In this document: piece after piece, positions 53,290 through 64,000 of the stretch | How positions within the stretch are numbered: the stretch's first letter is position 1 | Layout of the letters: the number at the start of each line of letters is the position of its first letter | DNA from: Vombatus ursinus | Lineage: Eukaryota > Chordata > Mammalia > Diprotodontia > Vombatidae | Assembly (NCBI RefSeq): GCF_900497805.2 | Contig: NW_020948739.1 | Coordinates: 9,314,003 to 9,378,002 of the forward strand | DNA: 64,000 nucleotides | Reading direction: 5' to 3' | The notes under the pieces: model-generated | The model's database searches: none | What the model was told of the DNA's origin: nothing | The model's input: only the letters and a program-made list of their open reading frames with translations | Position numbers and translations under genes: made by a program

Positions 53290-53386
53290 GTGATAGGCTC
53301 TTTTCTTAAATATTTCAGAGTACTTTGGCCCTATCATATTCTATTTTGAACACATTGTATTTTGAATCCAAGAACTGTCCATTTGT

Positions 53387-53919
53387 TGAGGTTTAGGGGT
53401 GCTGGGACCTCAAAATAGTGATGCGGATACTGCCTCGAATGAATCCGACCCAAGCCTTCTTTCACAAAGACAAGGTTTATTACAATACCAGTCAAAAGGA
53501 GCATGATTTTAAGAATCCACCCTGGGTAGGGGAGACTGACTCTTTTTATAGAAAAAGGATCTGGATAAGAGTGGCCAGTAGCCCGGGGTGACTGTGAAGT
53601 AACAGAGAACACCAGCGACCTGGACCACATGGCCAAGGGAGAATGGGGTCTAGAGGGTATCAAGGGTGGGACATAACTGGGTACCATCTTGAAGTAACAG
53701 ACAGTGAAAGTTGGGCTGGGTCAGAGGTAACAGAGAACTGAAGATTGGGGCAGGGTCAAAGCCACTAGGCAAGGACAGTTAATTAACTGAGAAGGGCCGG
53801 TTGCCCCAGGTCAACTCCAGGGACCTGGGCCACCAGGGAAAGTCCAGGGCTTTTCCTTTTTGGGGTGCAGATGCCAAACACATGGTCTTTTCCTTTTAGG
53901 TGTTCAGATCCTATCCCCA
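53387..53919 (-). mobile_element. Solo LTR of an endogenous retrovirus (fossil)
   Basis: A 533-bp unit with TG...CA ends (plus strand TGAGGTTTAGG to CTATCCCCA). On the minus strand a TATA-like TATAAAAAGA at about 53550 and a polyadenylation AATAAA at about 53481 give U3-R-U5 order. No internal retroviral genes adjoin it, so it is a solo LTR. The family is not recognised. It lies in an old L2, and no clear target-site duplication remains, suggesting moderate age. Confidence 0.65.
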
Positions 53920-54007
53920 ATATTTAGAAGGGATATCTTCTTTTTTGATTTGTATCTGCAGCATTCAGCTTAGTGCTTGGCACAGAGTAAGTGAAATTTA
54001 ATAAATA

Positions 54008-54050
54008 CTTTTTCATTCATTCATTCATTCATTCATTCATTCATTCATTC
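54008..54050. repeat. (ATTC)n microsatellite at L2 terminus
   Basis: About ten ATTC units where the L2 3' terminal repeat is expected. Confidence 0.9.
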
Positions 54051-54199
54051 ACATTTGCATCCCCAGCATTGAGCACTCTCATACACACAGTAGCGCTTTA
54101 CAAATGTAGGTTGAATTGAATTGAATTTCTAAGCCAAGTGTCACCACACTAAATTCTGACCTTCATTTTCTTGTCTGGACTTCCAACTCAGGTGACACT

Positions 54200-54545
54200 A
54201 CTGGCAGAGAGATTTTGCTAAACCATTATCCTCCTACTCTAAAGCCTTCAGTGACTACCCATTTTCCAATATAATTAAGCGTGGCATTCAATGCCCTCTA
54301 CAATCTGGCCCCAACTATCTTTTACAACTTCATCCTAGGCTATTTCCTTTTACATAAGTTCATTTCATCTAAATTCATACTACAACAATGTCTGGACTCT
54401 CACCTTCTCCTCTCCTACTCCGCCTGCCCAATCAATTTTTTAATGTCAAAATATTGTCATCTCAAATGTCACCTCCTCCAAGAAGTCTTACTTAATTTTT
54501 TCCCTAGTTGGAAGGGTACTCTCCTCTAAGTTCTTCTAACACTTT
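54200..54545 (+). repeat. L2 LINE ORF2 C-terminal remnant
   Basis: The frame 54281-54529 reads MAFNALYNLAPTIFYNFI, matching the L2 'KALHDLAPxYLxxLI' motif, and later LKCHLLQEVLLNF. Confidence 0.65.
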
Positions 54546-54924
54546 GATGTAGATCCTATACCATGCACCGGTATTCCTTAAGCAAGACTTGTACAGCAAA
54601 GGTTTGAATATTCAAACCTCTTTTCCTACCTCCTCGCCCCAAGTGGTTTGAACTTACTCTTGAATACCTTTGAGCCCTGGAAAGCTGATTTTTATTTTTT
54701 TGCCATAAAAAAATGCATTTATAAAAAGTAATATTAAAGTTTGCCTCTGTGCATTTCCTTCCCCAGCTGGCTGCCCCAGGGCACTCATCTCTCGTATCTA
54801 CTCTCTTTTTTTTCAAACTTGTTAAGGTCCTTCACTTTCTGGTCTTAGCTCACAAGGTCAAGGACTACCATTTTATCTAACTAATTATCCTGGAAGGTTG
54901 CTGATATTTACTTAACACTATATA
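54546..54924. other. Unassigned stretch
   Basis: Nothing recognised. Confidence 0.3.
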
Positions 54925-55040
54925 GAGGAGCAAGGACTATTTTTATTGAATGAATGAATGAATGAAAGAGATAGAGAGCTTAGCACAACATCCTGCACAA
55001 AGTGGCCCCCAAATGAATGCTGGTTGACTGAAATGTAGAG
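54925..55040 (+). repeat. L2 LINE 3' end with (AATG)n
   Basis: GAATGAATGAATGAATGAAA near 54948, then GAGCTTAGCACAACATCCTG and ATGAATGCTGGTTGACTG. Confidence 0.5.
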
Positions 55041-55451
55041 GCTACAGATAGCTCTTTTGTAAAAACCACAAACAAGCCAATTAACCTTGTGGGAACAATG
55101 GCTAACAGGACCATTGAAAACTATTCAGACTAGGAGGTAAACAACTCCAGCTCCAGTCCAATAAATAGTCTTCCACTACCTTTCAAATTCTTCTAAGTCA
55201 AATTCAGAAAACCTTAACAATACTGAAGTGGTTTCTAAAGGAGTTGCTTTGTTGTGCCCCTACAAGTAAATTCACATTTGCATCACTAATAGACTTCTCT
55301 CCCCTCACTCCCACCTAGAGTTTCCTTGAGACCAGATTACCTAACTGGCTTCTTTACCTTTGAATGTTACTTCCTGATTGAACAGTCTAGGGTAAGGGGT
55401 GCAAAGTATGTGCTATCTATAGAGCTGTTGAGGATGTTTATACAAAAAATT
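55041..55451. other. Unassigned stretch
   Basis: Nothing recognised. Confidence 0.3.
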
Positions 55452-56095
55452 GGTGGCTGCCATGTTGGATAAAGTTATAGGCTTGATGCCAGGAGACATG
55501 GATTCAGACACACGTACTAGCTATGTGGTCATGGGTAAATATTAAGTCTTTCAGAGCTTCTGTTTTTGTAGGTGCAAAAAGAGGATAATAATCCCTTTTT
55601 TAAAAATAATCTTTTCAGTTCTAAATTCTCTCCTTCCACCTCTCCTTCATCCATTGAGAAGGCAAAAAAAAAATGCAATACCCATTATGAATATGAAATA
55701 CTTACGCAATATTTGTGAAGTAGGAACACAAAACATACTTACGCATTAGCCATGTAATGGGGGAAAAGCAAGAAAAAATATGCTTCAATCTGCACTCACA
55801 GTTCCTCAGTTCTCTCTATAGAGATGGATAGCATTTTTCATCATCAGTCCTTTGGAATTGTCATGGATCATTGCATTGATCAGAATAGCAAAGTCTTTTG
55901 CAGTTGATTGTTGTTACAATAGTGCTGTTACTGTGTACAATGTTCTGGTTCTGCTCATTTCACTTTCCATTTAAGTCTTTCCAGGTTTTTCTGAAACCAT
56001 TCCCCTGGATATTTCTTACAGCACAATGATGGGGAATAATAATACTTAAACCACCTACCTCACTGGGCTATTGTGAAAAAAGTGCTCTGCCAACC
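55452..56095 (+). repeat. MIR CORE-SINE split by L1
   Basis: The first part ends GCAAAAAGAGGATAATAATC (about 55594). The second begins GGGGAATAATAATACTTAAA (about 56029) and continues CTACCTCACTGGGCTATTGT. Confidence 0.65.
55595..56020 (-). mobile_element. 5'-truncated L1 3' UTR nested in MIR
   Basis: TTTTTTAAAAATAATCTTTT, CATCCATTGAGAAGGC, GGATAGCATTTTTCATCATC and GTGCTGTTACTGTGTACAAT. GGATAATAAT and GGAATAATAAT flank it as a probable target-site duplication. Confidence 0.8.
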
Positions 56096-56214
56096 CAAGA
56101 TTTACCAAATGCTTTTTCAGGTAAGTAGTCTCATTTTCTGTTAATTTTGTCTTTCTGACTTTTGTTAGTTGGTGATCTTTGAGGGTGTCTTTATGCTTAA
56201 AAATTTCCGCTGCT

Positions 56215-56395
56215 AGAACCTTCCCACTTTGACATTGCTTTGCAAATATTTTTTATATATTTGTATGGAAACATTTTGTTCTCCCCTCTCCCCACCTTTT
56301 GTAAGTTCGTTGAGGACAGGGACTGTTTTGTTCTCGTCTCAGTGACTCTGTGCCTGGCATACAAAGAAGAATTCATAAGTATTTGCTGACTAATT
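56215..56395 (+). repeat. L2 LINE 3' end
   Basis: AAGTTCGTTGAGGACAGGGA and TCTGTGCCTGGCATACAAAG. Confidence 0.65.
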
Positions 56396-56419
56396 TGAAC
56401 TCAACTCAACGTCTCTATT

Positions 56420-56505
56420 GTTTCCGGAAAAGGGGAAGGGGAAGATACAAAGTTTAGGTAAAACTTGGCCTCTTCCCTGAAGGAATTTATAATCCAGTTA
56501 ATGTC
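56420..56505 (-). repeat. L2 LINE fragment
   Basis: GGCCTCTTCCCTGAAGGAAT and TTATAATCCAGTTAATG in reverse-complement L2 order. Confidence 0.45.
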
Positions 56506-56517
56506 CGATATGTCTAA

Positions 56518-56777
56518 ATGGCAGCTAGGTAGCACGGCAGATAGAGTGCCAGGCCTGAAATCAAAAAGACTCATCATCTTCCTGAGTTCAAATCTGGCCT
56601 CAGATATTTACTAGCTCTGTGACTCTGGGCAAATTCCTTAGCCCTGTTTGCCTCAATTTCCTTATCTGTAAAATGAGCTGGAGAAGGAAATAGCGAGCCA
56701 CTCCAGTATCTTTGCCAAGAAAATCCCAAATGGGGTCACAAAGAGTCAGACACAACTGAAATGACTGATTAACAACA
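56518..56777 (+). mobile_element. MAR1-type CORE-SINE
   Basis: TGGCAGCTAGGTAGCACGGC, GAGCTGGAGAAGGAAATAGC and CAAATGGGGTCACAAAGAGT, ending ACAACA. Confidence 0.85.
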
Positions 56778-57069
56778 TTTATATTACAATTATTATTATA
56801 CAATTTACTGAAAATATTGAATAACAACAAAATCTGATTGGCATTTTGTTCTCTATTACTCACCCTCCACTCCACATTCCATTCTAAATACTTTCCCACT
56901 TCTTTCTCTTCTTCTTTTTAGTTTTTTTCTCTCTTTTTCTCCAGCTCCTTCCATTTTTTTTACAGTGCCCCCAAAGCTCTAAATTCCTATATAAAACAAA
57001 GAAAGAAAGAAAAAACCCTTTAGTGAAAAGAATATCAATGTCTACATTACAGATTCTCACTTTATTCCT

Positions 57070-57210
57070 TAGCTGATGTCAGTTAAAGAAAAGGGCTAAT
57101 GGCAAGGCCTGTGACTATGGGCCTCAGTACCCTCAGGGGTAAAATGAGAGGAGTTGAATTAGCTATCCCTATGGTTATTTTCAGCTCTAAACTGTTATTA
57201 TCCTATTTGA
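57070..57210 (+). repeat. MIR3-type CORE-SINE
   Basis: GGGCCTCAGTACCCTCAGGG, GAGGAGTTGAATTAGCTATC and TTATTTTCAGCTCTAAACTG. Confidence 0.55.
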
Positions 57211-57244
57211 GGGACCTGACCTCTGATCCTGGTCCATCCCGTCA

Positions 57245-58092
57245 TTAACTTTTTTTTTTGGACCGGTTAATGGTCTTTTTTTTTCTTTTTAATGCTTAAA
57301 GTTTCATTTTTCCCTTCTGCATTTACAGCAGTCATTGCTCCCTCAATCACCCACCAACCCACCATTGAACCCTTCCTAGGTAAACAAGAAAAACATTTAA
57401 GCAAATCTAATCTGACATAGAATTAGCTCTGACAGCATATAATGTACTCCACATCTGTAGTCTTTACTTCTCTGCTTGTAGGAAGATGTGTTTCTTTATT
57501 AGTCCTTATCTAGGATTAAAATTATTCATTACATTTCACCAGAGTTTGACCACTTACCTTATTATTATTTATATTATTTAGTCACAGTGTATATTACTCT
57601 TTTTGGTTCTGATTTCTTCATTTTGTATCACATCATACAAGTCTTTCCATGCTTAGTGGGAAAGCCAAGTAGGTAGCTCAGTGGATAGAGGGCTGGGACT
57701 AGAATCAGGAAGATCTGAATTCAAATCCAGTTTCAGACACTAACCCTGGGCAAGTCACTTAACCTCTGTCTTCCTCAGTTTCCTGAACTTTAAAATGGGT
57801 ATAATAATAACACCTACCTCATAAAGTTGTTGTGAGGATCAAATGAGATAAAAACTGTTAGAACAGTGTCTGGCATGTAATAGGTGCTTAATGAATGCTT
57901 TTTTCCTTCCCTTTTCTCCCCGTGTTTCTCTGAATGCTTCATCTTCATTGTTTCTAGGGTATGATAACATCCCATTTCACTCTTACATCATAATGAGTTC
58001 AGCCATTCTCCCAGGTGATGGTCACTCATTTTGTTTCCTGGTTTTTGCTACCACAGATATTTCTGTGAATATTTTGTTATATCACATTGTAT
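57245..58092 (-). mobile_element. L1 3' end split by THER1
   Basis: AAAGTTTCATTTTTCCCTTC, TAATGTACTCCACATCTGTA, TCAGCCATTCTCCCAGGTGA and TATTTCTGTGAATATTTTGT. A different L1 subfamily 3' UTR from 55595-56020. Confidence 0.6.
57664..57903 (+). mobile_element. THER1-type CORE-SINE nested in L1
   Basis: AAGTAGGTAGCTCAGTGGAT, GGGCAAGTCACTTAACCTCT, GTTGTGAGGATCAAATGAGA and TAGGTGCTTAATGAATGCTT. Confidence 0.85.
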
Positions 58093-58129
58093 CTTTCTGT
58101 CGGAAACTTGTTTAACATTTATGGGCTTC

Positions 58130-58270
58130 AGGTTCATCTAATGGAACTCTGGAATGTAGGGAAGCTGGGTCAGATCCCACCTCTGACATTTACCACCCGT
58201 GTGACGTTGGGCAAGACATTTACTCTCACTGTTCCTCAGTTTTCCCATTTATCCTTTCTATCCCTAAGAT
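58130..58270 (+). repeat. MIR CORE-SINE
   Basis: CCCACCTCTGACATTTACCA, GTGACGTTGGGCAAGACATT and CTGTTCCTCAGTTTTCCCA. Confidence 0.55.
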
Positions 58271-58529
58271 ATATGCTCAATGCTCTATGATATTATCACC
58301 TTGAATCATTCAGCTCACCAGCCTCTTTTTGTAGAAGTAAAATGATTATAAACAGTAAATCCCACACCATGTTGGCCAAGTATTAAGGAAATGAATGAGT
58401 TAACACTGCTTAGAGCATGGTCAGTGCCTCAGAATTACCCTGGGTGGTGGTTTAATTTTTACTTCTCTTTTATGGGCTCCCAGATGCAGGAAGATGTGAA
58501 CCCACACCCCAACCTCCCCCAGTCTGCAA

Positions 58530-58690
58530 GTCAAGTCAACAAGCATTTATTAAGTGCTTAATAAGAGCCAAGGACTGTGGAAAGTGCTGGGCATACAAAG
58601 ACAAGCTTAAAAAGAAAATCAGTCTCTGCCTTTGAGCTCCCATTATAGTGAGGGAAGACAACATAAAAATGGGAGGAGGAGGAACAGTGG
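58530..58690 (-). repeat. L2 LINE 3' end
   Basis: CAACAAGCATTTATTAAGTG, AAAGTGCTGGGCATACAAAG and CTCTGCCTTTGAGCTCCCAT. Confidence 0.75.
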
Positions 58691-58714
58691 GAGATACAAC
58701 CCACCAAAAAGTCC

Positions 58715-58850
58715 ATTTAATTATAATAGTAACTGGCATTGACATGGCACTTTAAAATTTTTAAATTTATGATTTAAATTTAAGATTTTTATACATTATA
58801 TCATTTGAGCTTTACCATGAATGACCCTGTGAGGTAGGAATTACCATTAT
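58715..58850 (-). repeat. THER1/MIR tail fragment
   Basis: CATTGACATGGCACTTTAAA and ATGACCCTGTGAGGTAGGAA, cut off by the L1 at its right. Confidence 0.5.
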
Positions 58851-59139
58851 TTTTAAATTTTTCATTTAATTTATTTTTAACATTTCTTTTTTTTTTTAAC
58901 AACACATTCTTTTTTTTTTTTGAGGCAAATATTACTGAGATAATACATCTAGAGCTCTTTGTATACCTTATGGCTCCATATAAATGTATGCAATTATTTT
59001 TTAATAAAAATTTCCTTAATTCCATGTAAATTTTTTTTAATATTTCTTAATTTTTTTAAAGTTTTGAGTTCCAAATTCTATCCCTCTGTCCTCTCACCCT
59101 TTCTGAGATAATAAGTAGTATAAGTTATACATGTGCAAT

Positions 59140-62100
59140 CTTTTTCCTTTTTTTTGTCTCTTTGGGATATAGATTTAGTAGCGGTTATCCTGGATCAAAG
59201 GGTATGTACAGTTTTGTAGCCCTCAGGACATAGTTCCAAATTGCTCTCCAGAATGGTTGGATCAGTTCACAACTCCACCAACAGTACATTAGTGTCCCAG
59301 TTTTCCCACATCCCCTCTAACATTTATCATTTTCCTTTCCTATTATATTAACCAATCTGACAGGTGTGAGGTGGTACCTCAGAGTTGTTTCAATTTGCAT
59401 TTCTCTAATCAATAGTGATTTAAATCATTTTTATGTGACTATAAGATTGCTTTGATTTCTTTGTCTGAAAACTGCCTTTTACCATTTATCAATTGGGGAA
59501 TGACTTGTATTCTTAGAAATTTGATTCAGTTCTCTATGTATTGGAGAAATGAGGCCTTTATCAGAGATACTTGCTGTAAAAAAGTTTTCCCCAGTTTTCT
59601 GCTTTTCTTCTAATTTTGATTGTGTTGGTTTTGTTTGTGCAAAAACTTTTAAATTTTATATAACCAAAATTATCCATTTTATGTTTCATAATGCTTTCTA
59701 TATCCTATTTGATCCCAAGTTATTCCCTTCTCCACAGATCTGACAGGTAAACTTTTATGCTCTCCTATTTAGCTTATGGCATCACCCTATATTTCTAAAT
59801 TATATGCCCATTTTCTTGGTATATGGTGTGAGATGTTGATCTGTACCTAGTTTCTGCCATACTATTTTTCAGTTTTCCCCCTAGTTTTTGTGAAATAATA
59901 AACTTTTGTCTCCAAAAGCCTGGATCTTTGGGTTTATCCACCACTAAATTACTGTGGTCATTTACTATAATGTATCATATACCTAATCTATTCCACTGAT
60001 CCATCACTCTATTTCTTAGCCAGTACTAGATTGTTATGATGATTACTGCTTTATAAATACAGTTTGAGATCTGGTACAGCTAGGCCACTTTCCTTCACAT
60101 TTTTTTTCATCAATTCCCTTAATACACATGATCTTTTATTTTTCCAGATGAATTTTGTTATCATTTTTTTTTAGCTCTACAAAACAAATTTTTGGAGATT
60201 TGGTACAGTACTGAATAAATAAATTAATTTAGGTAGAATTGTCATTTATATTATGTTGGCTTGGTCTACCCATGAGCAATTAATATTTCTTAAATTGCTT
60301 AGATCTGACTTTATTTGTGTGAAAAGTGTTTTGTAATTGTGTTCAAATAGTTCCTGGGTTTGTCTTGGCAGGTAGACTCCAAAATATTTTATATTCTCTA
60401 TAATTATTTTAGATAGAATTTCTGCTTCTTGCTGCTGGACTTTGTTGGTAACATATAGAAATCCTGATGATTTATGTGGGTTTATTTTATATCCTACAAC
60501 TTTACTAAAGTTATTAATTATTTCAACTAGTTTTGATTCTCTAGGATTCTCTAAGTATAGCACCATGCAAAGAATGATAGTTTTGTTTCTAATTCTTTTA
60601 ATTTCTTTTTTCTTCTCTCATTGCTATAGCTAGTGTTTCTAGTACAATATTGAAAAGTAGTGGTGATAATGAGTATCCTTGCCTCACTCTTGATTTTATT
60701 GGGAAGGCTTTTAGGTTATCCCCATTACAGATAATGTTTGCTGATAGTTTTAGATAGATATTACTTATCATTTTAAGGATAACTCCATTTATTCCTATGC
60801 TCTCTGGTGCTTTTTTAATAGGAATGGGTGTTGTATTATGGCAAAGATTTGTTCTGCATCTATCAAGAAAATCAGATGATTTCTGTTGGTTTTGCTACTG
60901 ATTTCATCAGTTATGCTGATGGTTTTCCTAATATTGAACCAGTTCTGCATTCTTGATATAAATCCTACCTGGTCATAATGGATGAGCCTTGTGCTATATT
61001 ACTGTAATCTTCTTGCTAGTATTTTATTTAAAATTTTTGCATCAATATTCATTAGGGAAATTGGCTTATTGTTTTCTTTCTCTGTTTTGGCTTTTCCTGG
61101 CTTAGGTATCAGTACCATATTTGTGTCATAAAAGAAATTTGGTAGGACTTTTTCTTTGCCTATTTTTCCAAACAGTCTACATAGTAATAGGAGGTTTTTT
61201 TAATGTTTGGTAGAATTCACCTGTGAATCCATCTGGCCCTAAGGATTTCTTATTAGGGAGTTCACTAATGACCTGTTCAATTGATTTTTCTAAAATTGGG
61301 TTATTTAAATATTCCCTTTCCTCTTCTGTTAATCTGGGCACTTTATATTTTTGTAAATATTCATCTATTTCACTTAGATTGTCAGATTTATTGGCATATA
61401 ATTGGGTAAAATAGCTCCTAATAATTGTTTTAATTTCCTCTTCATTGGTGGTGAATCCATCCCTTTCCTTGTTGATACTGGTAATCTGGTTTTCTTCTTT
61501 CCTTTTTAAAATTAAATTAACCAATGGTTTATCTATTTTATTGAGGTTTTTTTCCATAAAACCAGCCACTAGTTTTGTTGACTAGTTTAATGGTTTTCTT
61601 ACTTTCAATTTTATTAGCCTCTCCTTTGATTTTCAGAATTTCCAGTTTGGTGTTTAATTGGAGATTTTTAATTTTTTTTTTCTAGTTTTTTTAGTTGCAT
61701 GACCAATTCATCAATCTGCTTTTTCTCTATTTACCGACATAAGCATTTAGAAATATACATTTTTCCCTAAATTCTACTTTGGCTACATCTCATAAATTTC
61801 AGTATGCTGTTTCATGGTTGTCATTCTCTTTAATGAAGTTATTGATTGTTTCTATGATTTGTTCTTTGACCCACTTATTTAGGATTATATTATTTAGTTT
61901 CCAATTAATTTTAACCTATCTTTCCACTGCCCTTTATTAAATGTAATTTTTATTGCATTATGATCTGAAAAGGATGCATTTGATATTTCTGCTTTTCTGC
62001 ATCTGGTTGTGAGATTTCTATGCCCTGATATATGGTCAATTTTTGTGTAGGTGCCACGTACCACTGAGAAAAAGGTATATTCTTTTCTAGTCCCATTCAA

Positions 62101-62677
62101 TTTTCTCCAGAAGTCTATCATATCTACCTTTTCTAAAATTTTATTCACCTTTTTAACTTCTTTCTTATTTATTTTTTGGTTAGATTTACCTGGTTCTGGG
62201 AGGGGAAAGATGAGGTCCCCACACAAGTGTAGTTTTATTGTCTATTTCTTCCTGTAACTCATTGAACTTCTCCTTTAAAAATTCAAATGCTATATCATTT
62301 GGTGCATATATGTTTAGGATTAATATTACTTTCTTGTGTATGGTACCTTTCAGCAAGATATAGTTTCTTCTTTTAATTAGATTTTTTTTTGCTTTTGTTT
62401 TGACTGAGATCATGATTGCTACCCCTGGGATCTTTTTACTTCAGCTGAAGCATGATAGATTCTGCCCTAGGCCCTTACCTTTATTCTGTATGTTTCTATG
62501 CTTCAAATGTGTTTCTTGTGAACAGTGTATTGTAGGATTCTGGTTTTTAATCCATTTTGCTATCCACTTTTGTTTTATTGATGAATTCATCCCATTCACA
62601 TTTACAGTTATTACTAAACTGTGTATTTTCCTTTTTGCTATTTTCCCATTGTTTATCCTCTCTCTCTTACGTTTCAT
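59140..62677 (-). pseudogene. L1 ORF2 remnant (endonuclease and reverse transcriptase)
   Basis: A likely start ATG is at 62677-62675 (MKRKRERINNGK). Endonuclease: LVITVNVNGMNSSIKQKW and CSQETH at 62441-62600, ILNIYAPND at 62186-62413, GTYTKIDHISGHRN at 61894-62226. Reverse transcriptase: [19 protein letters not shown] at 61177-61569; YLENPRESKLVEIINNFSKV and GYKINPHKSSGFLY at 60246-60566 (just after the FADD position). The C-terminal part reaches about 59140. Several frameshifts separate these blocks. Confidence 0.85.
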
Positions 62678-63199
62678 CCTGTCCCTCTTCACATGTTTTA
62701 CTTCTGACCACCACTTCCCCAATCTGCCCTTTCTTCTATCCGTCCCTCTCTTTCGCTTAGCCCCACTCCTTTTTTTATTTCCCTATAGGTTAAAGTAGAT
62801 TTCTACATCCAACTGAGTGTGTTTGTTATTTCCTCTTTGAACCAATTCTGATGAGAGTAAGGTTTAAGCATTGCTCACATTCCTCCCACCCCCAATTTCC
62901 CCTCCACTGTAATAGCTCTTTCGTGCCTCTTTTATGTGAGATAATTTACCCCATTCTATGTTTTCTTTCTCCTAGTGCAATCCTCTTTCTTAATTTTGTT
63001 TTTTTTTCTCCCTTGGATATCACTGCATCATAGTTAACTCACACCCATGCCCTCTCTAGGTATACTCCTTCTAAGTGCCCTTATAGTGATAAAGTTCTTA
63101 GGAGTAACAAATATCATCTTGCCATGTAGAAATATAAATAGTGTAACCTTATTGAATCTCTTAGTTTTCTCTTTCCTGTCTACCTTTTTATGCTTCTCT

Positions 63200-64000
63200 T
63201 GAGTCTTATATTTGAAGATCAAATTTTTTATTCATCTCTGGTCTTTTAATTAGGAATGTTCAAAAGTCCTCTATTTTGTTAAATATCCATTTTCCCTCCT
63301 GAAGGATTATACTGTTTTGCTGGGTAGGTAATTATTAATTGTAATCCTAGCTCTTCTGCCTTCTGGAATATCATAGTCCAAGCCCTCTGATTTTTTTTTT
63401 TTTTTATGTAGGAGCTGCTAAATCCTGTGTAATACTGACCATGGCTCTGCAGTATTTAAATTGTTTCTTTCTAGCTACTTACAGTATTTTTTCCTTGGCT
63501 TGGGAGCACTGGAACATGGCTACAAATATTTCTGGGAGTTTTCATCTTGGGGTCTCTTTCAGGTGGTGATCAGTGTATTTTTTTCAATTTCTATTTTGCC
63601 CTCTGGTTCTAGGATATCAGGGCAGTTTTCCTTGATAATTTCTTGAAATATGAAATCCAATATCTTTTTTTTTATCATGGCTTTCAGGTAGTTAAATAAT
63701 TCTTAAATCATCTCTCCTGGATCTATTTTCCAGATTAGTTGTTTTTCCAATGAAAAATTTCACATTTTCTTCTATTTTTAATTCTTTTGATTTTGTTTTA
63801 TTGTTCTTTGATGTCTCATGGAGTCATTAGCTTCCACTTGCCCAATTCTGATTTTTAAGGAATTTTTTTCTTCAGTAAACTTTTATACCTCCTTCTCCAT
63901 TTGGCTAGTTCTACTTTTTCAGGAGTTGTTTTGTTCAGTGAATTTTATAATATCTTTTCCCATTTTTTGTGCTTCTTTTACCAAGCTATTAATTCTTTTT
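63200..64000 (-). pseudogene. L1 ORF1 remnant, incomplete at window edge
   Basis: Aligned by DNA with the half-LINE ORF1: C-terminal domain at about 63200-63420, RRM region at about 63480-63740 (TCTCTTTCAGGTGGTGATCA, CTCTGGTTCTAGGATATCAG) and coiled coil from about 63800 to the edge. A T-tract near 63390 interrupts it. Confidence 0.75.

Larger units (their letters stand above)
51328..54050 (+). mobile_element. L2 LINE hosting four later insertions
   Basis: L2 pieces: 51328-51375 (CTGGCTGGCATTTAAGATCC), 51829-52000 (AGTCTTCCTTCAAAGTCCAA, CCACGAAGCCTTCTGATTG), 53303-53386, and the 3' end at 53930-54050 (CAGCTTAGTGCTTGGCACAG). Between them sit an RTE tail, a SINE1, an L1 and a solo LTR. Confidence 0.65.
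58855..64000 (-). mobile_element. Long L1 running off the right edge
   Basis: Minus-strand order is preserved from the window edge leftwards: ORF1 (64000 to about 63200), inter-ORF segment (about 63200-62678), ORF2 (62677 to about 59140) and 3' UTR with T-rich (A-tail) DNA to 58855. Coding frames are broken many times. The 5' UTR and start of ORF1 lie beyond the window. Confidence 0.85.

Noticed and set aside
62400-62798. 132-codon hydrophobic frame on the plus strand
   Set aside because: Antisense of L1 ORF2 endonuclease sequence; the apparent membrane character comes from the complement of A-rich codons.

Overview
This is a stretch of mammalian, almost certainly marsupial, nuclear DNA. The evidence is the repeat repertoire. 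CORE-SINEs of the MAR1 type (tRNA-like head, CORE, RTE/BovB-type tail) and THER1/MIR type (L2 tail) are common, with short SINE1-type tRNA SINEs, very abundant L2 and CR1/L3, and a BovB-like RTE. The L1s carry a lineage-specific ORF1p and 3' UTR. The gray short-tailed opossum or another metatherian fits best; I cannot name the species from the sequence. No host protein-coding exon, CpG island, tRNA, rRNA or snRNA gene could be supported. The window reads as gene-poor intergenic or intronic DNA, most of it recognisable as transposon remains. Family names rest on motif recognition, not a database search.

Layout. 1-4169: CORE-SINEs, an RTE coding remnant and a mariner-like end. 4170-7059: the most complete element, a minus-strand L1-type element with an intact 5' end, an ORF1 and a 3' UTR but no ORF2, bounded by a perfect 15-bp target-site duplication (TSD). 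It looks like a 'half-LINE' (HAL1-type). 7190-12505: SINEs, hAT remnants, an L2 nested in a THER1, and an inverted pair of L1-tail/SINE composites. 13540-21330: CR1/L3 copies split by later insertions, L1 tails and an RTE-tail repeat. 21330-33520: mainly long minus-strand L2 copies with nested MAR1 and L1. 33520-35330: the longest stretch I cannot assign. 35335-46345: L2 on both strands, a BovB-like RTE, a 167-bp pyrimidine tract and more SINEs.

46346-51290 is an old plus-strand L1 (5' UTR, ORF1, 3' part of ORF2) split by two younger L1 tails. 51328-54050 is one L2 copy hosting an RTE tail, a SINE1, an L1 and a solo LTR. 55450-58850 is again SINE/L1/L2. 58855-64000 is a long minus-strand L1 whose ORF2 (endonuclease and reverse transcriptase) and ORF1 run off the right edge.

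The elements relate to one another functionally. Each SINE type carries the 3' tail of a LINE also present here (MAR1/RTE, THER1/L2, MIR3/L3), and SINE1 looks L1-mobilised. The half-LINE would have needed ORF2p supplied by a full L1 such as the one at the right edge.
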